A DNA stretch of 64,000 bases, taken from the NCBI GenBank assembly GCA_027214255.1, contig JAPWHL010000021.1, forward strand, positions 1-64,000. Reading direction: 5' to 3'. Made by a program: the position numbers and the translations under genes. The stretch is from Roseovarius aestuarii. GTDB lineage: Bacteria; Pseudomonadota; Alphaproteobacteria; Rhodobacterales; Rhodobacteraceae. Shown piece by piece: positions 33,391 to 43,130 of the stretch. The notes beneath the pieces were generated by a model. The model was given only the letters and a program-made list of their open reading frames with translations, made no database searches and was not told the DNA's origin. The first letter of the stretch is position 1. The number at the start of each line of letters is the position of its first letter.

Positions 33391-34395
33391 TTATTTTCTC
33401 AGCCGGTTCGCAAGATATTGAACCTTGCTGACCGTCGCGTGTCCGACTTTCGAGGCTCGGCTTGCTCCTGAATCGAGAGCCTGCCCTCTGGCGGCGCGAT
33501 ATGCCCCACCAATGGCTCCACCAGTTGCGCTGGCCCCAGCTTTACCGGCGTCAAGACCCTTTCGGCCTTGTACATAGGTTGCAGCAGCAGCAGCCGTCAG
33601 ACCGATGCCGGTTTGTGCAAGCGAAGAAGATGTGCTGGGGATCATTGCCATCAGTCCAGTGCCGAGCATCATAACAACGATAAAGCTCACCATATCGCCA
33701 ATCGTATCAACTGTATCCAAGCTTGTTGGAGTTACTGCTTCGGCGGACATGATCGTGAAGCCCGCCATCGCCGCCGCCAACAGAGGAACCAGCGCGAATC
33801 CGAGAGCCATTTTTACATATGCTTCAAAGAAAGGTGCTGACTGCTTGAACAAGGCTGTTGCCACGGCAACAGGACCAAGAATGATCAACACGCCGATCAT
33901 AAGCTTAGCACCGCCAATCATGATAACACTGACAACTGCCATCAATGCAGCAACCAAAAACATCACAACGCCAGCAATTGCTCCAGCAAGAAAGCTGCCA
34001 TTCTGACTGATTGCGTCTCCAACATCGAGCGCTTGACCGTAGAGTTCATCTAATCCCGCATAGAGATTGGTTACTGATCCACCTGTAACTTCGTTCAAAA
34101 TGATTGCACCAAACTCGGCAGGAGCATCAGTCAGAACGCCATAAACAGCATCGAAATCGTTGAAAGAGCGAACGAAAACATACACCAACGCTATTCTTAG
34201 CATTAAACTGACACCGTTTTGCAGCGTCATAGGTATGGCTTGGATTGCCAAATTTGCCCCTGTCAAAGCAAGGACAAGGACGGAGCCGATTTGGACGATT
34301 GGCAACACTTCGGCGGCAACCGAATTGAAGATGGTGCCGCCAATGGTGGCGACAGTTGCATCAATTTCACCAAGAAGATCTTCGATTACCGCCAC
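33391..34395 (-). CDS. virB6: VirB6 polytopic inner-membrane protein (334 aa)
   Basis: TrbL/VirB6-type protein with about six hydrophobic helices and a soluble Ala/Gly-rich C-terminal tail (GGAIGGAYRAARGQ). Typical family wording: GGTIFNSVAAEVLPIVQIG and MIGVLIILGPVAVATALF. It forms part of the inner-membrane channel. Three bases after the small exported protein gene. Confidence 0.93.
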   Translation of the reverse strand: MAVIEDLLGEIDATVATIGGTIFNSVAAEVLPIVQIGSVLVLALTGANLAIQAIPMTLQNGVSLMLRIALVYVFVRSFNDFDAVYGVLTDAPAEFGAIILNEVTGGSVTNLYAGLDELYGQALDVGDAISQNGSFLAGAIAGVVMFLVAALMAVVSVIMIGGAKLMIGVLIILGPVAVATALFKQSAPFFEAYVKMALGFALVPLLAAAMAGFTIMSAEAVTPTSLDTVDTIGDMVSFIVVMMLGTGLMAMIPSTSSSLAQTGIGLTAAAAATYVQGRKGLDAGKAGASATGGAIGGAYRAARGQALDSGASRASKVGHATVSKVQYLANRLRK

Positions 34396-34398
34396 GTT

Positions 34399-34902
34399 TT
34401 ATTCTCCCCGACAATTCGCACGGTGAAACGACTGGTATTGGCTCTCAATCAAGCGGCCAAATTCATCACGTTCTTGCTGCATTTTCACAATCGTAGTCTT
34501 GGAAATATCGTTGGCGGTGATACCAAACTGTTCTTCCAAAATTTCGCCAAAGCTTGCTGATGCCATCAGGCATTCACAGCTTTCTTCGCCAAGGCGTGTT
34601 TCTCTCAACTTCATGAAGTACCACTGTCTTGCCGTCGAGAAATGGCCTGGGTGTGCGGTTGAAAAATATCCCTCTTTCTGTGGTTCGCGATCACACATTG
34701 GATTTTCAGCCGCCCGGAAAAACAACATTTCTCGACGCTGCATTTCCTGCATGATTTCCAGAAGTAAATCTGCGTCTTCAGCAGTGACGGCCGCGGTTGC
34801 AGCATCTTGCAGTTCTTTCGGGTTCATTGCCTCTATGTTTTGCGCAAAGGCAGGTGAGCAAACCGCGATCAAAGTGAGTGCGAGAAGGTTTTTCCGGATC
34901 AT
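34399..34902 (-). CDS. exported protein of the virB operon (167 aa)
   Basis: Cleavable signal peptide ending CSPAFA, then a helical mature domain with cysteines (NPMCDREP, SCECLMA, HRANCRGE) likely forming disulfides. No family recognised; its position between virB5 and virB6 with ATGA coupling to virB5 points to a periplasmic accessory or entry-exclusion-like role (inference). Confidence 0.8.
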   Translation of the reverse strand: MIRKNLLALTLIAVCSPAFAQNIEAMNPKELQDAATAAVTAEDADLLLEIMQEMQRREMLFFRAAENPMCDREPQKEGYFSTAHPGHFSTARQWYFMKLRETRLGEESCECLMASASFGEILEEQFGITANDISKTTIVKMQQERDEFGRLIESQYQSFHRANCRGE

Positions 34903-35711
34903 TCTTCCGCTCCCGAGAAGTCGAAGAATGAACGCTCTTTGGCTTGTTCAGCGGCCCAGTTGATGCCGTTCTGCCCAGAGGCAAGACCTTGCGCGGCATT
35001 CAAACGCCACATCTGGCCCAGCATGTAATTGGTCTCAGCTGCCATTCTGGTGTTGAGGTCAACGGATTCCTTTAGCGTGTCTGCGCTGCCAATCTCTCCA
35101 ACAAGGCCAGATGTGCGCTCGATGCTCTGCCCCGCTTCTTCATAGGACAATTGTGCAGCGGCCATTGCTGTGGCGTTTGCTGCCGCTGTTTGCGCGATCG
35201 TTCCATCCGACACATTGTCGGAGCTTGAAAGCCCGCTCAGTGTTTCGGGTGTAAACCCTGCACCTGACAGCGTGTCTTGAACAGCTTCGGCAGCCATCTT
35301 GTCGCCCATGGTGACTTCGCCATCCAAAAGGCTATCCAACAGGCCGTCGAAATCGCCAATTGCGAGCGAGTCCATGAAACCGCTCAAATCGGTGATTTTC
35401 TCAGCACGGCTGCGAATATCCTCGACCGAATTGTACAGATTGCCAATCTCGTTGAGACCTGTGATTGATCCCAGGACGTTTTCCAGCAATCCGTTAATGT
35501 CGGTCAGCTGTTGGATCTGTTCTTGCAGTTGTTCGATCTGCTGAAGCTGTCTCTCCGCATCTGCCAACGCCTGCTGTAACTGCTCGATGTTCTTGGCAAG
35601 GTTGGACCCGTCGATAACAGGGACGCCCTGTGCATAGACTGGCGCGGCACCAATGGTTCCGTTCAAGCCTGCGGCCACTAGGGCCGCGCAAAGAAATGGT
35701 TTCAGTTTCAT
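34899..35711 (-). CDS. virB5: VirB5-like pilus-tip protein (270 aa)
   Basis: Signal peptide ending PVYA, followed by [18 protein letters not shown], the usual mature start of VirB5/TrbJ proteins, then a long coiled coil and a helical C-terminal half ([20 protein letters not shown]). VirB5 sits at the pilus tip and aids recipient contact. ATG 35711 overlaps the upstream stop. It shares its N-terminal motif with the preceding lytic-transglycosylase hybrid. Confidence 0.9.
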   Translation of the reverse strand: MKLKPFLCAALVAAGLNGTIGAAPVYAQGVPVIDGSNLAKNIEQLQQALADAERQLQQIEQLQEQIQQLTDINGLLENVLGSITGLNEIGNLYNSVEDIRSRAEKITDLSGFMDSLAIGDFDGLLDSLLDGEVTMGDKMAAEAVQDTLSGAGFTPETLSGLSSSDNVSDGTIAQTAAANATAMAAAQLSYEEAGQSIERTSGLVGEIGSADTLKESVDLNTRMAAETNYMLGQMWRLNAAQGLASGQNGINWAAEQAKERSFFDFSGAEE

Positions 35712-36823
35712 TCGTTGTACTCCCAAAAGGTTGTTGCTTGAAGCTGTTGCGTGGCTTCGTTCAGCCCCTGCGCTGCTTCGACTTTCACATGAGCTGCGCG
35801 AAGGCGCAGCGTCAGAGCCATCAGACGTGCCCTTTCAGCCATCAGATAGGTATTCCAGTCGTAGGCTTCTTTGACGTTCTGAGGGTCGCCTTGATCAAGG
35901 ATTGCCGCGATACGGCGCATGGCTCCGTTGATCTGTTCAGATTGATAGGAGCCATAACCCATCGAGGCATCCGCATAGTTGCCCCACGCGGCATTCGCCC
36001 CGTCGATCCCATCCAGTGATCCTGTCATATCGACACCCGTGATCACCGAAAGATATTCGTCATAGTAGCCCTTGATACGACGAACATAGTTCTGAGTTTC
36101 TTCGAACGGAGGAATGCCGCCGTACTTGTTCACGTTGCCCGGGCCAGCGTTATAGGCCGCAAGGGCGTAATCAACGCGGCCATACCTCGCAAGCTGGGTC
36201 AAAATGTACCGCGCGCCACCGTCGAGGTTTTCCCACGGATCGTATGGGTTCACACCGAGATCCGAAGCTGTACCAGGCATCAGCTGACAAAACCCCCGCG
36301 CACCCACATGACTTACAGCAGCATTATTGAAACGGCTTTCCTGTTTGATCAGCGATTGAAACAGAATGCGCCAGGTCAACGGATTTAAGCCCGCCGCTGA
36401 CACACCCGCATGGCCTTCATACCGCCGAGCAACGGTAATGATCATCTGTTCAACAGAGGCATTGTCACCAAACAGGCGCTGTGCGTCTTGGTTTTCCGTT
36501 TCTGTGACGGGGTAGGCTTCTGCGGTGCTTGGGAAGTTGACCGAGCCACCTTCTATCCCGGCCACATTTGTTGTCCCCGTGGATTCCGCTAAAAAGCGCT
36601 CATAAGCTTCCCGTTGCTCTTCCTTCAGCTCAACCAAGCTGTCACGGTCCTCGATCTTCGTACCCTGATCAGTTGCATCACGCAGCGCTTCGGTAAGGCG
36701 CGAGATATTCTGAGCCAGATTATTCCCGTCGATAACTGGAACGCCCTGCGCCAGTGCCGATGAAGTGACACTGGTTGCGAGAAGAAACACAGCTACCTTA
36801 GAAGCTCTGGTAGTCGCAATCAT
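35708..36823 (-). CDS. VirB5-like/lytic transglycosylase hybrid (371 aa)
   Basis: Signal peptide ending SALA, then [18 protein letters not shown], almost the same as the mature start of the next gene's VirB5. Residues about 120-270 are a soluble lytic transglycosylase domain: catalytic E162 in [54 protein letters not shown]. The C-terminal 90 residues are again VirB5-like ([19 protein letters not shown]). So a muramidase domain appears set inside a VirB5 frame. ATG 36823 lies within the end of the lipoprotein gene; the next gene is ATGA-coupled. Confidence 0.87.
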   Translation of the reverse strand: MIATTRASKVAVFLLATSVTSSALAQGVPVIDGNNLAQNISRLTEALRDATDQGTKIEDRDSLVELKEEQREAYERFLAESTGTTNVAGIEGGSVNFPSTAEAYPVTETENQDAQRLFGDNASVEQMIITVARRYEGHAGVSAAGLNPLTWRILFQSLIKQESRFNNAAVSHVGARGFCQLMPGTASDLGVNPYDPWENLDGGARYILTQLARYGRVDYALAAYNAGPGNVNKYGGIPPFEETQNYVRRIKGYYDEYLSVITGVDMTGSLDGIDGANAAWGNYADASMGYGSYQSEQINGAMRRIAAILDQGDPQNVKEAYDWNTYLMAERARLMALTLRLRAAHVKVEAAQGLNEATQQLQATTFWEYNE

Positions 36824-36998
36824 AGCGCCCCCCCGGAGTGTCACTCGCGCTGATTGTGAAGTGATTTGTTGCATTCCGAGTAGCGACATAAGTGCCTTCA
36901 GCGCTCTTTTGACCAGAGCACTCTGATTTCCGGCCAGTGGTTGTCCCCTCGCACGCTGCGAGGGCGGCCACCGCCGCAATCATCACAATAATTCTCAT
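36798..36998 (-). CDS. small lipoprotein, VirB7 or exclusion-type candidate (66 aa)
   Basis: ATG 36998 overlaps the virB4 stop. The product starts [18 protein letters not shown] with a lipobox LAAC, so it should be lipidated at Cys16, leaving about 50 residues with two more cysteines. No other VirB7 candidate exists in the operon, making this the best one despite its unusual position after virB4. An entry-exclusion lipoprotein is the alternative. Confidence 0.75.
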   Translation of the reverse strand: MRIIVMIAAVAALAACEGTTTGRKSECSGQKSAEGTYVATRNATNHFTISASDTPGGRYDCDYQSF

Positions 36999-39649
36999 AG
37001 CATTTCCTTCCAAAATTGAGGGTTTTGTCGCCACCCGTGAGGGGCTTTTTCTTCGCCGGTTCTACCGCCACCAAGAACGGTCAATGCGCCTCCCAAACCC
37101 GAGAGGTCGTAATCCACGAAAACGCTGTCCCCAGCAGACCGGATCAGGGCGATGCGAGACCCGCCAGCACCAGCACACAGGAAGGCTGCTTCACTTTCGT
37201 TTGTCCGAAGGATTTTGTAATCCTCGGGCTTCGCGCGGTTGTTCGGGAACAGGATCTGCGTGTTAACTGTTTCAGCGATGATCTGCCCGACCTGGCTTTG
37301 CTCCAAATGCCCCGGCGTCTGTGTCAGCATCACAACCACACAGTTCTTTTTCCGCATGGTAACGAGCCAATCGTGAAGCCGCTTCACAAAGATCTCGTCA
37401 TTGAGCATCTTCCACGCTTCATCAATCACGATCATCGTGGGTTCTCGATCTTCAATCACGCGCTCGATACGGCGGAAGAGATAAGCCAAAACGGCGGAAC
37501 GCTCGGTGTCGAGGTCGAGGATTTCGGACATATCAATGCCCACAATCTCTTCGCCCATTTCAATAGGTGCATCTGATTTCTTACTGAAGATCCACCCGTA
37601 CCGTCCTTGCTCCGTCCATTCCCTTACTCGTTCTACCAGTTCGCCTTTGTCATCTGTGGAATTTACAAGTGATTCTAAGCCCTTGAAATTCCGCAAATTC
37701 GAACCTGCAACTACGATTTGACGAACGGCATTGTTCAAGGCGACTGTTTGCTTCGTATCAAGGGTCTTGTTGCGCCCCAGAATGTCGCTGAGCCAATCTG
37801 TAAGCCAAGCTGTCCCACGTTCATCTGTCTCAGTCTGAAATGGGTTGAACCCTGTTGCTTCACCCACCCGGATAGAGCTGTAACTGCCGTTCATGGCCCG
37901 GATAGCCATTTCCAAACCCTGATCCTTGTCGAAGACAATAATCCGAGCGCCCACGCGACGAGCCTGAGCCATCAGAAATGCCGTCCCTAGCGTCTTACCC
38001 GAGCCGGGACGACCGATCACAAGTGTATGCCCCGCGCTCGGTTCTTCAGTACGCTTACCTGCTTCGTGATAATTGAAGCGATACGCACTGGATGAGACCG
38101 TTGGCAGAACCGTGATATTCTCTCCCCAAGGGGACATTTCCGGTGGTCTGCCACCCGCGCTCTTGTGGAACGCTGCAAACTCCGAGAAGTTGTTCGATGA
38201 GTTCATGACTGCGCGAGGCCGATAGGACCAGTTGCCCGGTGCCTGCCCATAAAAAGTCGTGGAGAATGCACCCTTAAAGACAGCAAATTCAGCCCGTTCT
38301 CGGACCAGCGTTGCGCCTGTTTCCTGAGCAGCTTGCCACACCTCTGACGTGGCCTTTTCAAGCTCGTCACGAGTGCTGGCTACGATCATGATTGACATGT
38401 GATGCAATCCGTACACCTGCCGCCCAGACGCCACGTTGTCAGCCGACTCTTCCAGCGCCAGAGCATCCGAAACAGCCGCGTCGTCGGTCGCTTTCATCTG
38501 CCGACGAACAAGTTTCATTTTCTCGACAGTCGTGTTGTTCCGAAGCGGCGTGAAACTGTTGGTGATCACAATGTCATGTGGCAGATCCAGCTTATCGAGC
38601 ATGTCCGGAGCCGATTGCGCACAATATGCGTGAATGCCCAACATCGAGGCATATCTCTTGTTCTGTCCGTCACTGATTTCTACAACACGATCCTTAAAGG
38701 TGAAGGTGCTGTTCGAAACAACATTGGAAAGATATTGCCCTGGCAAAGCATGACGTTTTTGGAAGGGTTGGCCTTGGATCGTTCCCAACAACCCCAGCCA
38801 TTCACCGTCCTTTAGGTTCAGACGCCGAAACCCCGTGTCTTTCTGCATCCCTTCGAGAATACGCATTGCTTCATTGAGCCGATCAATGCGTTCCATCAGC
38901 TCGGCCCGATACTCGGCTTCTTCCTTTTGGGGAGAAAGCCAAGCACCGAGGCCGAGCTTGTCCGAGAGTGATGGACGCAGAAACACCGATAAAATGATCA
39001 CACGCCGTTGCAGTTTTCGCCGGTCAAGCTCGCTCCGCCAGCGGGTATCCACTTCCGTTGCAAACCCTTCAAAATCGACTGGTTTCAGGTCAAGCTCTTG
39101 CGGCACAGTGATCTTATTGACGTAAAAACCAAACTGTTCACCAAATTGTCCGACTTGCCGCGCGAACGCTTCGGCTTGAACGTCGACTTCAACTTCTTCT
39201 GACGTCAAACTGTCCAGCCCGCCGATCACAGCACTTGCCATCAGATCGCCTTGCCGGGTGATAATGATTTCATCGGTCAAACCCGCGAGATATGGGATAT
39301 GACGCGCTGCCGGATCTTCTTTCAATACTTCGGCTCCAAGTAGTTCCTGTGTCGCTTTGTTCGGAGCGCTCAACATTGGCGCATAGCTATCGCCGCCGTG
39401 GATCTTCCGGTTTTTTGTTGGCGGGGTCTTCGAGTAAACCGTTGCCATAATTTCAAAGAGGTGCGGATTGCGATCAGCGATGAGCCACAACACGGGATAA
39501 ACGACCGGGATCACGAGCATGAATTTCCATTCATCCAGCGCGACGAAAGGAATGAGCGCGCCGAGCATCAACCCAATGAAATAGCCGATTGGCAGTCCAA
39601 AGAATTTCGGCGGTCGTGTCAGACCAAGGAAAACCGGTGTTTCTCGCAT
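36995..39649 (-). CDS. virB4: VirB3-VirB4 fusion ATPase (884 aa)
   Basis: Residues 1-95 are VirB3: VFLGLTRPPKFFGLPIGY, two membrane helices and ADRNPHLFEIM. The rest is VirB4/CagE: FGFYVNKITVP-type N-domain, Walker A GRPGSGKT near residue 543, Walker B MIVIDEAWKML, and NTQILFPNNRAKPEDY. The fusion places the VirB3 anchor on the ATPase that powers pilin extraction. Separate virB3 is absent, consistent with the fusion. It is ATGA-coupled to the lipoprotein gene. Confidence 0.95.
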   Translation of the reverse strand: MRETPVFLGLTRPPKFFGLPIGYFIGLMLGALIPFVALDEWKFMLVIPVVYPVLWLIADRNPHLFEIMATVYSKTPPTKNRKIHGGDSYAPMLSAPNKATQELLGAEVLKEDPAARHIPYLAGLTDEIIITRQGDLMASAVIGGLDSLTSEEVEVDVQAEAFARQVGQFGEQFGFYVNKITVPQELDLKPVDFEGFATEVDTRWRSELDRRKLQRRVIILSVFLRPSLSDKLGLGAWLSPQKEEAEYRAELMERIDRLNEAMRILEGMQKDTGFRRLNLKDGEWLGLLGTIQGQPFQKRHALPGQYLSNVVSNSTFTFKDRVVEISDGQNKRYASMLGIHAYCAQSAPDMLDKLDLPHDIVITNSFTPLRNNTTVEKMKLVRRQMKATDDAAVSDALALEESADNVASGRQVYGLHHMSIMIVASTRDELEKATSEVWQAAQETGATLVRERAEFAVFKGAFSTTFYGQAPGNWSYRPRAVMNSSNNFSEFAAFHKSAGGRPPEMSPWGENITVLPTVSSSAYRFNYHEAGKRTEEPSAGHTLVIGRPGSGKTLGTAFLMAQARRVGARIIVFDKDQGLEMAIRAMNGSYSSIRVGEATGFNPFQTETDERGTAWLTDWLSDILGRNKTLDTKQTVALNNAVRQIVVAGSNLRNFKGLESLVNSTDDKGELVERVREWTEQGRYGWIFSKKSDAPIEMGEEIVGIDMSEILDLDTERSAVLAYLFRRIERVIEDREPTMIVIDEAWKMLNDEIFVKRLHDWLVTMRKKNCVVVMLTQTPGHLEQSQVGQIIAETVNTQILFPNNRAKPEDYKILRTNESEAAFLCAGAGGSRIALIRSAGDSVFVDYDLSGLGGALTVLGGGRTGEEKAPHGWRQNPQFWKEML

Positions 39650-39710
39650 TGTGCATATCCAAACGGTTAAACCCCACGCCGCAACGTGCGGCGCGAGGCA
39701 ATGTGTTTAC

Positions 39711-40016
39711 TTAAGGTGCGGCGAAACCGTCGATGATTGTTGCGGCCGAGAAGACCAGAACCACACCAAAGAAAATGGCGAGGAACAAAGGCCAGTTAAG
39801 GCGACCCGTGAACATCATGTAGCCAGCTGCCACAACGGCGAGGATGGCGATCAGCCGCCCGATCGGGCCAGTCAGCGCATCCACGACGGTCTGCAACATG
39901 TTTTCCAGCGGGTCGAGGTTCTGCGCCAAGGCAGGCTCCGCCGCGAGTACAAAAATCGGTAGGATTGCAAACAGCAATCCCACATTTGTCTTCATCCATT
40001 TCCCTAGGGTTTTCAT
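39711..40016 (-). CDS. virB2: VirB2 prepilin (101 aa)
   Basis: Long signal peptide with a hydrophobic core and EPALAQ cleavage site, then a mature pilin of about 68 residues with two hydrophobic helices (GRLIAILAVVAAGYMMFTG and PLFLAIFFGVVLVFSAA). Start overlaps the virB1 stop (ATGA). 62 bp separate it from virB4. Confidence 0.93.
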   Translation of the reverse strand: MKTLGKWMKTNVGLLFAILPIFVLAAEPALAQNLDPLENMLQTVVDALTGPIGRLIAILAVVAAGYMMFTGRLNWPLFLAIFFGVVLVFSAATIIDGFAAP

Positions 40017-40732
40017 GTAGTCTCCTGTCCAGTTGTTTGATGGAAGATTGCGAGCACTTTCCTGACGTGCCCCTGTGTTTCTCGATAAGGCGGAATGCCG
40101 CCGTGCCGAGTGACTGCCTCTGGCCCTGCATTATATGCAGCCAAAGCCAATTCTTTTGACCCAAACCGTTCGAGTTGCATCAGCAAGTACCGGGCTGAAC
40201 CGTGTAGGTTTTGCCTTGCATCATTTGGGTCTACACCTAGTCGCCGTGCGGTTGCGGGCATGAGCTGGCCGAGGCCAATTGCCCCTACATGCGAGCGCGC
40301 CGATTGTCTGAAATTGCTTTCAATGGCGATATTCGCTCGAAACAACGCTACCCACTCGGTTGTTGAGAGGTCCGCTGCGCGGATGCCGCTATGTCGTGAG
40401 TAGTGAAGTGCAATTTCTTGAATCAAACCTTCGATCTGCGGACTACCACGCCGACCGGTATTTGGAACCGGAAGAGACACCGCCCTTGGAGGCGGCGTCT
40501 CTTCCTCTGCTTCTGGAAGGGGCTGTCTTGGACGTTCAAGGTCTAGAACACCCGACACCAAAGGCCCAGAAGACCTCTGAACGGTCGAATACTCACCACC
40601 TGTTACATCCAAAACTTCGGCTTGTGCGACCTGGCAGAAGGTTGATGCCAGAACTGACCAAAGAAACCCTTTACTAGTGGTCGCTACTCTTACTTGAACA
40701 GCCTTCGTCAATTCGCCACACCCCTTTTTCAC
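40013..40732 (-). CDS. virB1: VirB1-like lytic transglycosylase (239 aa)
   Basis: N-terminal signal-like segment to about residue 38 (AQA), a proline-rich linker, then a lytic transglycosylase domain with catalytic E138 in ANIAIESNFRQSARSHVGA, GLGQLMPATARRLGV and [18 protein letters not shown]. It opens peptidoglycan for the channel. The start overlaps the preceding gene by 59 bp; a later non-ATG start is possible. Confidence 0.9.
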   Translation of the reverse strand: MKKGCGELTKAVQVRVATTSKGFLWSVLASTFCQVAQAEVLDVTGGEYSTVQRSSGPLVSGVLDLERPRQPLPEAEEETPPPRAVSLPVPNTGRRGSPQIEGLIQEIALHYSRHSGIRAADLSTTEWVALFRANIAIESNFRQSARSHVGAIGLGQLMPATARRLGVDPNDARQNLHGSARYLLMQLERFGSKELALAAYNAGPEAVTRHGGIPPYRETQGHVRKVLAIFHQTTGQETT

Positions 40733-41018
40733 CCGCCTTCAGCGGGAAATCAGGGACAGTTATTCGAAGTTCTTTTGCAAAAGCGGCGAGACCATTCACG
40801 GTCACAATTGCCTTCGGTTCCACAGTCTTCCACACAACCACCTGAGACCGGTATGTTTCGCCGTCTTCACCCTCACTGAGTAAGAAGAAGATCCAGCGAC
40901 CGCGCATCTGGCTTCCGTCCTTATGGACTGTTTCTTCGCATTCGACTTCGAGCCGCCCCCCTTCACCCAGATCCTTCTTCACTTTCGCTAAGACGGTCAC
41001 TGGCGAGATCGTTTCCAT
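40674..41018 (-). CDS. hypothetical protein heading the virB operon (114 aa)
   Basis: ATG 41018 has CGGAG 8 bases upstream; ATG 41087 is an alternative. Mostly beta-strand, charged (VLAKVKKDLGEGGRLEVECE), no signal peptide with the shorter start. Family unknown. First gene of the minus-strand virB transcript. Confidence 0.65.
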   Translation of the reverse strand: METISPVTVLAKVKKDLGEGGRLEVECEETVHKDGSQMRGRWIFFLLSEGEDGETYRSQVVVWKTVEPKAIVTVNGLAAFAKELRITVPDFPLKAGEKGVWRIDEGCSSKSSDH

Positions 41019-41269
41019 ATTGGGGCTCCGGTCGTTTTTGATTTGTGGACGACAGGAGCAATAACCAACTTTCGCTAACGTCACCATAGTGAAGATGCCG
41101 CTAGCTAGTTAGTGATGCGGGAAGTGGTTTGAAGTGTCAACAGCTATTCAACGCTTTTCAACATAGCTATTGCGGTCGTTAGCTTCTTGACCTTATGTTC
41201 CTCACAAATTGCCAGATGTACCCAGCCTGGACATTGGCACCTGTAACCAGAGGTTGATAGGCGACTAAC

Positions 41270-41659
41270 ATGACCTTACGGCATACGCCATACCTGAACC
41301 AGCCTAAGTGGAAAGCTTGCTCATTGCGCTCGCGTTCTCGCAACGCCTGTCCAGCTACTAGGTTTTGTAAGCCGTTGCAGGTACTTACAGCAGCACTGTG
41401 TTTGCTGTCGTTCAGCTCGCAAACAGCAATCACCCAAGAAGTATTCTGTGTTCCCCCTGCCCTTCCTGTTCTGCCATCCGATCCTGAAATGCAGATCGAG
41501 TATCGAAGTGAACTCTCGCAAGAGTATAATGACTATTTCCGCCTTGCCGCCGAATACCTTAACTGCCTGAACGCCTCGGGTTCGGCCACTCGTGAAGGCA
41601 TCCAGCAAGCAATCACCGACTATAACAATCTTCTTAACCTTCCGGCCAAGCCGCGATAA
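41270..41659 (+). CDS. exported hypothetical protein (129 aa or shorter)
   Basis: A hydrophobic stretch LTAALCLLSFSSQTAIT precedes a Cys-containing mature part (VFCVPPALPVLP, YLNCLN). With ATG 41270 the signal would be preceded by a long basic extension; a TTG near 41376 would give a more normal signal peptide. Divergent from the virB operon. Function unknown. Confidence 0.6.
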   Translation: MTLRHTPYLNQPKWKACSLRSRSRNACPATRFCKPLQVLTAALCLLSFSSQTAITQEVFCVPPALPVLPSDPEMQIEYRSELSQEYNDYFRLAAEYLNCLNASGSATREGIQQAITDYNNLLNLPAKPR

Positions 41660-41744
41660 GGAGTAGCTGACGGTTCTGAGAGCTATCTATTGCAATGAAA
41701 GGTAGTTTTGTGCATAAAAATTATCAATTGATTGGAGATTTGCC

Positions 41745-42512
41745 ATGAAGCTACCCCGCAACTTTATCCACGCCGCCGCTGGCGTCGCTTCGCTTTTCGC
41801 ACTTGCGGGCGCACCAGCTCCGGCGAAAGCACAATCATATCAAATTGACTGCGCTATCCTTCTTTGCCTATCTGGCGGCTGGCCTGCGTCTGTGCCCTGC
41901 GCTCGCGCCCGTGCCGAATTCATCCGGCGCATTACACCTTGGCCCATCGAGCCGCCTTTACAGATTTGGCGCTGCCCCATGGGCGCATCATTTGATGTTG
42001 ACCCATCGACGCTGACTGCTGACCGCATCTATGAAATTCTCATGGACGACAGCGCGCCTAAGCAATCTGTTCCAACAGCCCCACTCACGGATCTACAGTT
42101 GGAACCGCAGCCCGCCGTTTTCCGCAGAAGCGGCGGGACTGCACAACGTCTCCCCGAAGACACCATGCTTCAGCTCATCAACGGTCTAAGCACAGACAAC
42201 GGCGTCGCTGACATTGATATTGGTGGCAAAGACTTCGATTTCGTGCGTTCCATTCGCCTCTTTCACGTCCGTTGGGCGCGCCAAAGCGATGGAGATGAAC
42301 GTGGCTGTGATCGCTGGTCTATCGTTGAGCTTGGAACCTATGGCACGCAGGGCGACTTCAATTGGAACCGATCATCAGCCAGTGCACTTCCCCCAGCTCA
42401 CACAGGCATGGAGGGATATGGAACCAACTGTCCCAGCATTTGGCATCGCTCCGTCTTCATCGACTGGCGCGACTATGAAGGCAATTACGGTTTCGAGCAG
42501 GTGAACTACTAA
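41745..42512 (+). CDS. exported cysteine-rich hypothetical protein (255 aa)
   Basis: Signal peptide with APAKA cleavage at about residue 29, mature start QSYQIDCAILLCLSGGWPAS and several Cys residues, then a beta-rich C-terminal domain. It is probably co-transcribed with the 41270 gene, and its location next to virB suggests a periplasmic or surface accessory for conjugation (inference). Family unknown. Confidence 0.75.
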   Translation: MKLPRNFIHAAAGVASLFALAGAPAPAKAQSYQIDCAILLCLSGGWPASVPCARARAEFIRRITPWPIEPPLQIWRCPMGASFDVDPSTLTADRIYEILMDDSAPKQSVPTAPLTDLQLEPQPAVFRRSGGTAQRLPEDTMLQLINGLSTDNGVADIDIGGKDFDFVRSIRLFHVRWARQSDGDERGCDRWSIVELGTYGTQGDFNWNRSSASALPPAHTGMEGYGTNCPSIWHRSVFIDWRDYEGNYGFEQVNY

Positions 42513-42617
42513 CTGTTGTGGCCCTCAAATCGGGGGCCACAATAATTGCGACGGATTACTAATTTCTATATGTCTGTTGCCAAGAACATAAGAATCACGA
42601 GGCAGATACAATGAAAC

Positions 42618-42800
42618 CAAAGGAAAGGAGCAGTTCCCAGAAATAGAAACCCCCGCAAGGCTACTAACCTAACGGGGGGTTTTCTGATAAAGCCTAGGGA
42701 CGGCAATCCCGAAGAAGCTCTCTAACTCAGCTCCGGTTTTATCACCCCAGACATGGATACGGCAAGCAAAAAACGCATTTGTGCGACCGCTCAAATTGTG
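42618..42800 (+). repeat. repC control-region unit, copy 1
   Basis: Contains GAAAGGAGCAG, an AAACCCCCGCAAGG...CCTAACGGGGGGTTTT hairpin, then GGTTTTATCACCCCAGACAT and GGCAAGCAAAAAACGCATTT. The same series appears at 42909-43085 with small differences. The CCCCCG/CGGGGG hairpin with T-run looks like a terminator and could end a small counter-transcribed or leader RNA. Confidence 0.7.
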
Positions 42801-42908
42801 CCTTGGCCTAACTCTTGGGTAAACCACAAGAATTAGCCCCAGACGCAATACTTGGCACCACTACGGCCCCGACACGCGAGGTCTTGTGTGCTACGGTAAA
42901 GAGAATCG

Positions 42909-43085
42909 AAAGGAGGATACGGAACCCCAAAAAACGAAACCCCCGCAAGGCGGCGACCTTACGAGGGGGGGCTTAAGACCAGGAAGCGCCAACTTCCCAG
43001 ATAGTCACAATTCGTTCGACTACGGTTTTATCACCCCCCCGACATATCAGGCAAGCAAAAAAACGCATTTATGCGAACAGAGAAG
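42909..43085 (+). repeat. repC control-region unit, copy 2
   Basis: Second unit: GAAAGGAGGATACGG, AAACCCCCGCAAGG...CCTTACGAGGGGGG, GGTTTTATCACCCCCCCGACAT, GGCAAGCAAAAAAACGCATTT. It ends about 45 bases before the repC start. In RepABC plasmids the segment just upstream of repC encodes the inhibitory antisense RNA, so the hairpins here are candidates for such an RNA and its target. Confidence 0.7.
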
Positions 43086-43130
43086 ATTTGCCTGCAAGGA
43101 CGCCTCGCTTCAACACATCGAGGACAGCAG

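Noticed and set aside
42618..43085. CRISPR-like repeats upstream of repC
   Set aside because: Only two long imperfect units with terminator-type hairpins; no short regular spacers and no cas genes.
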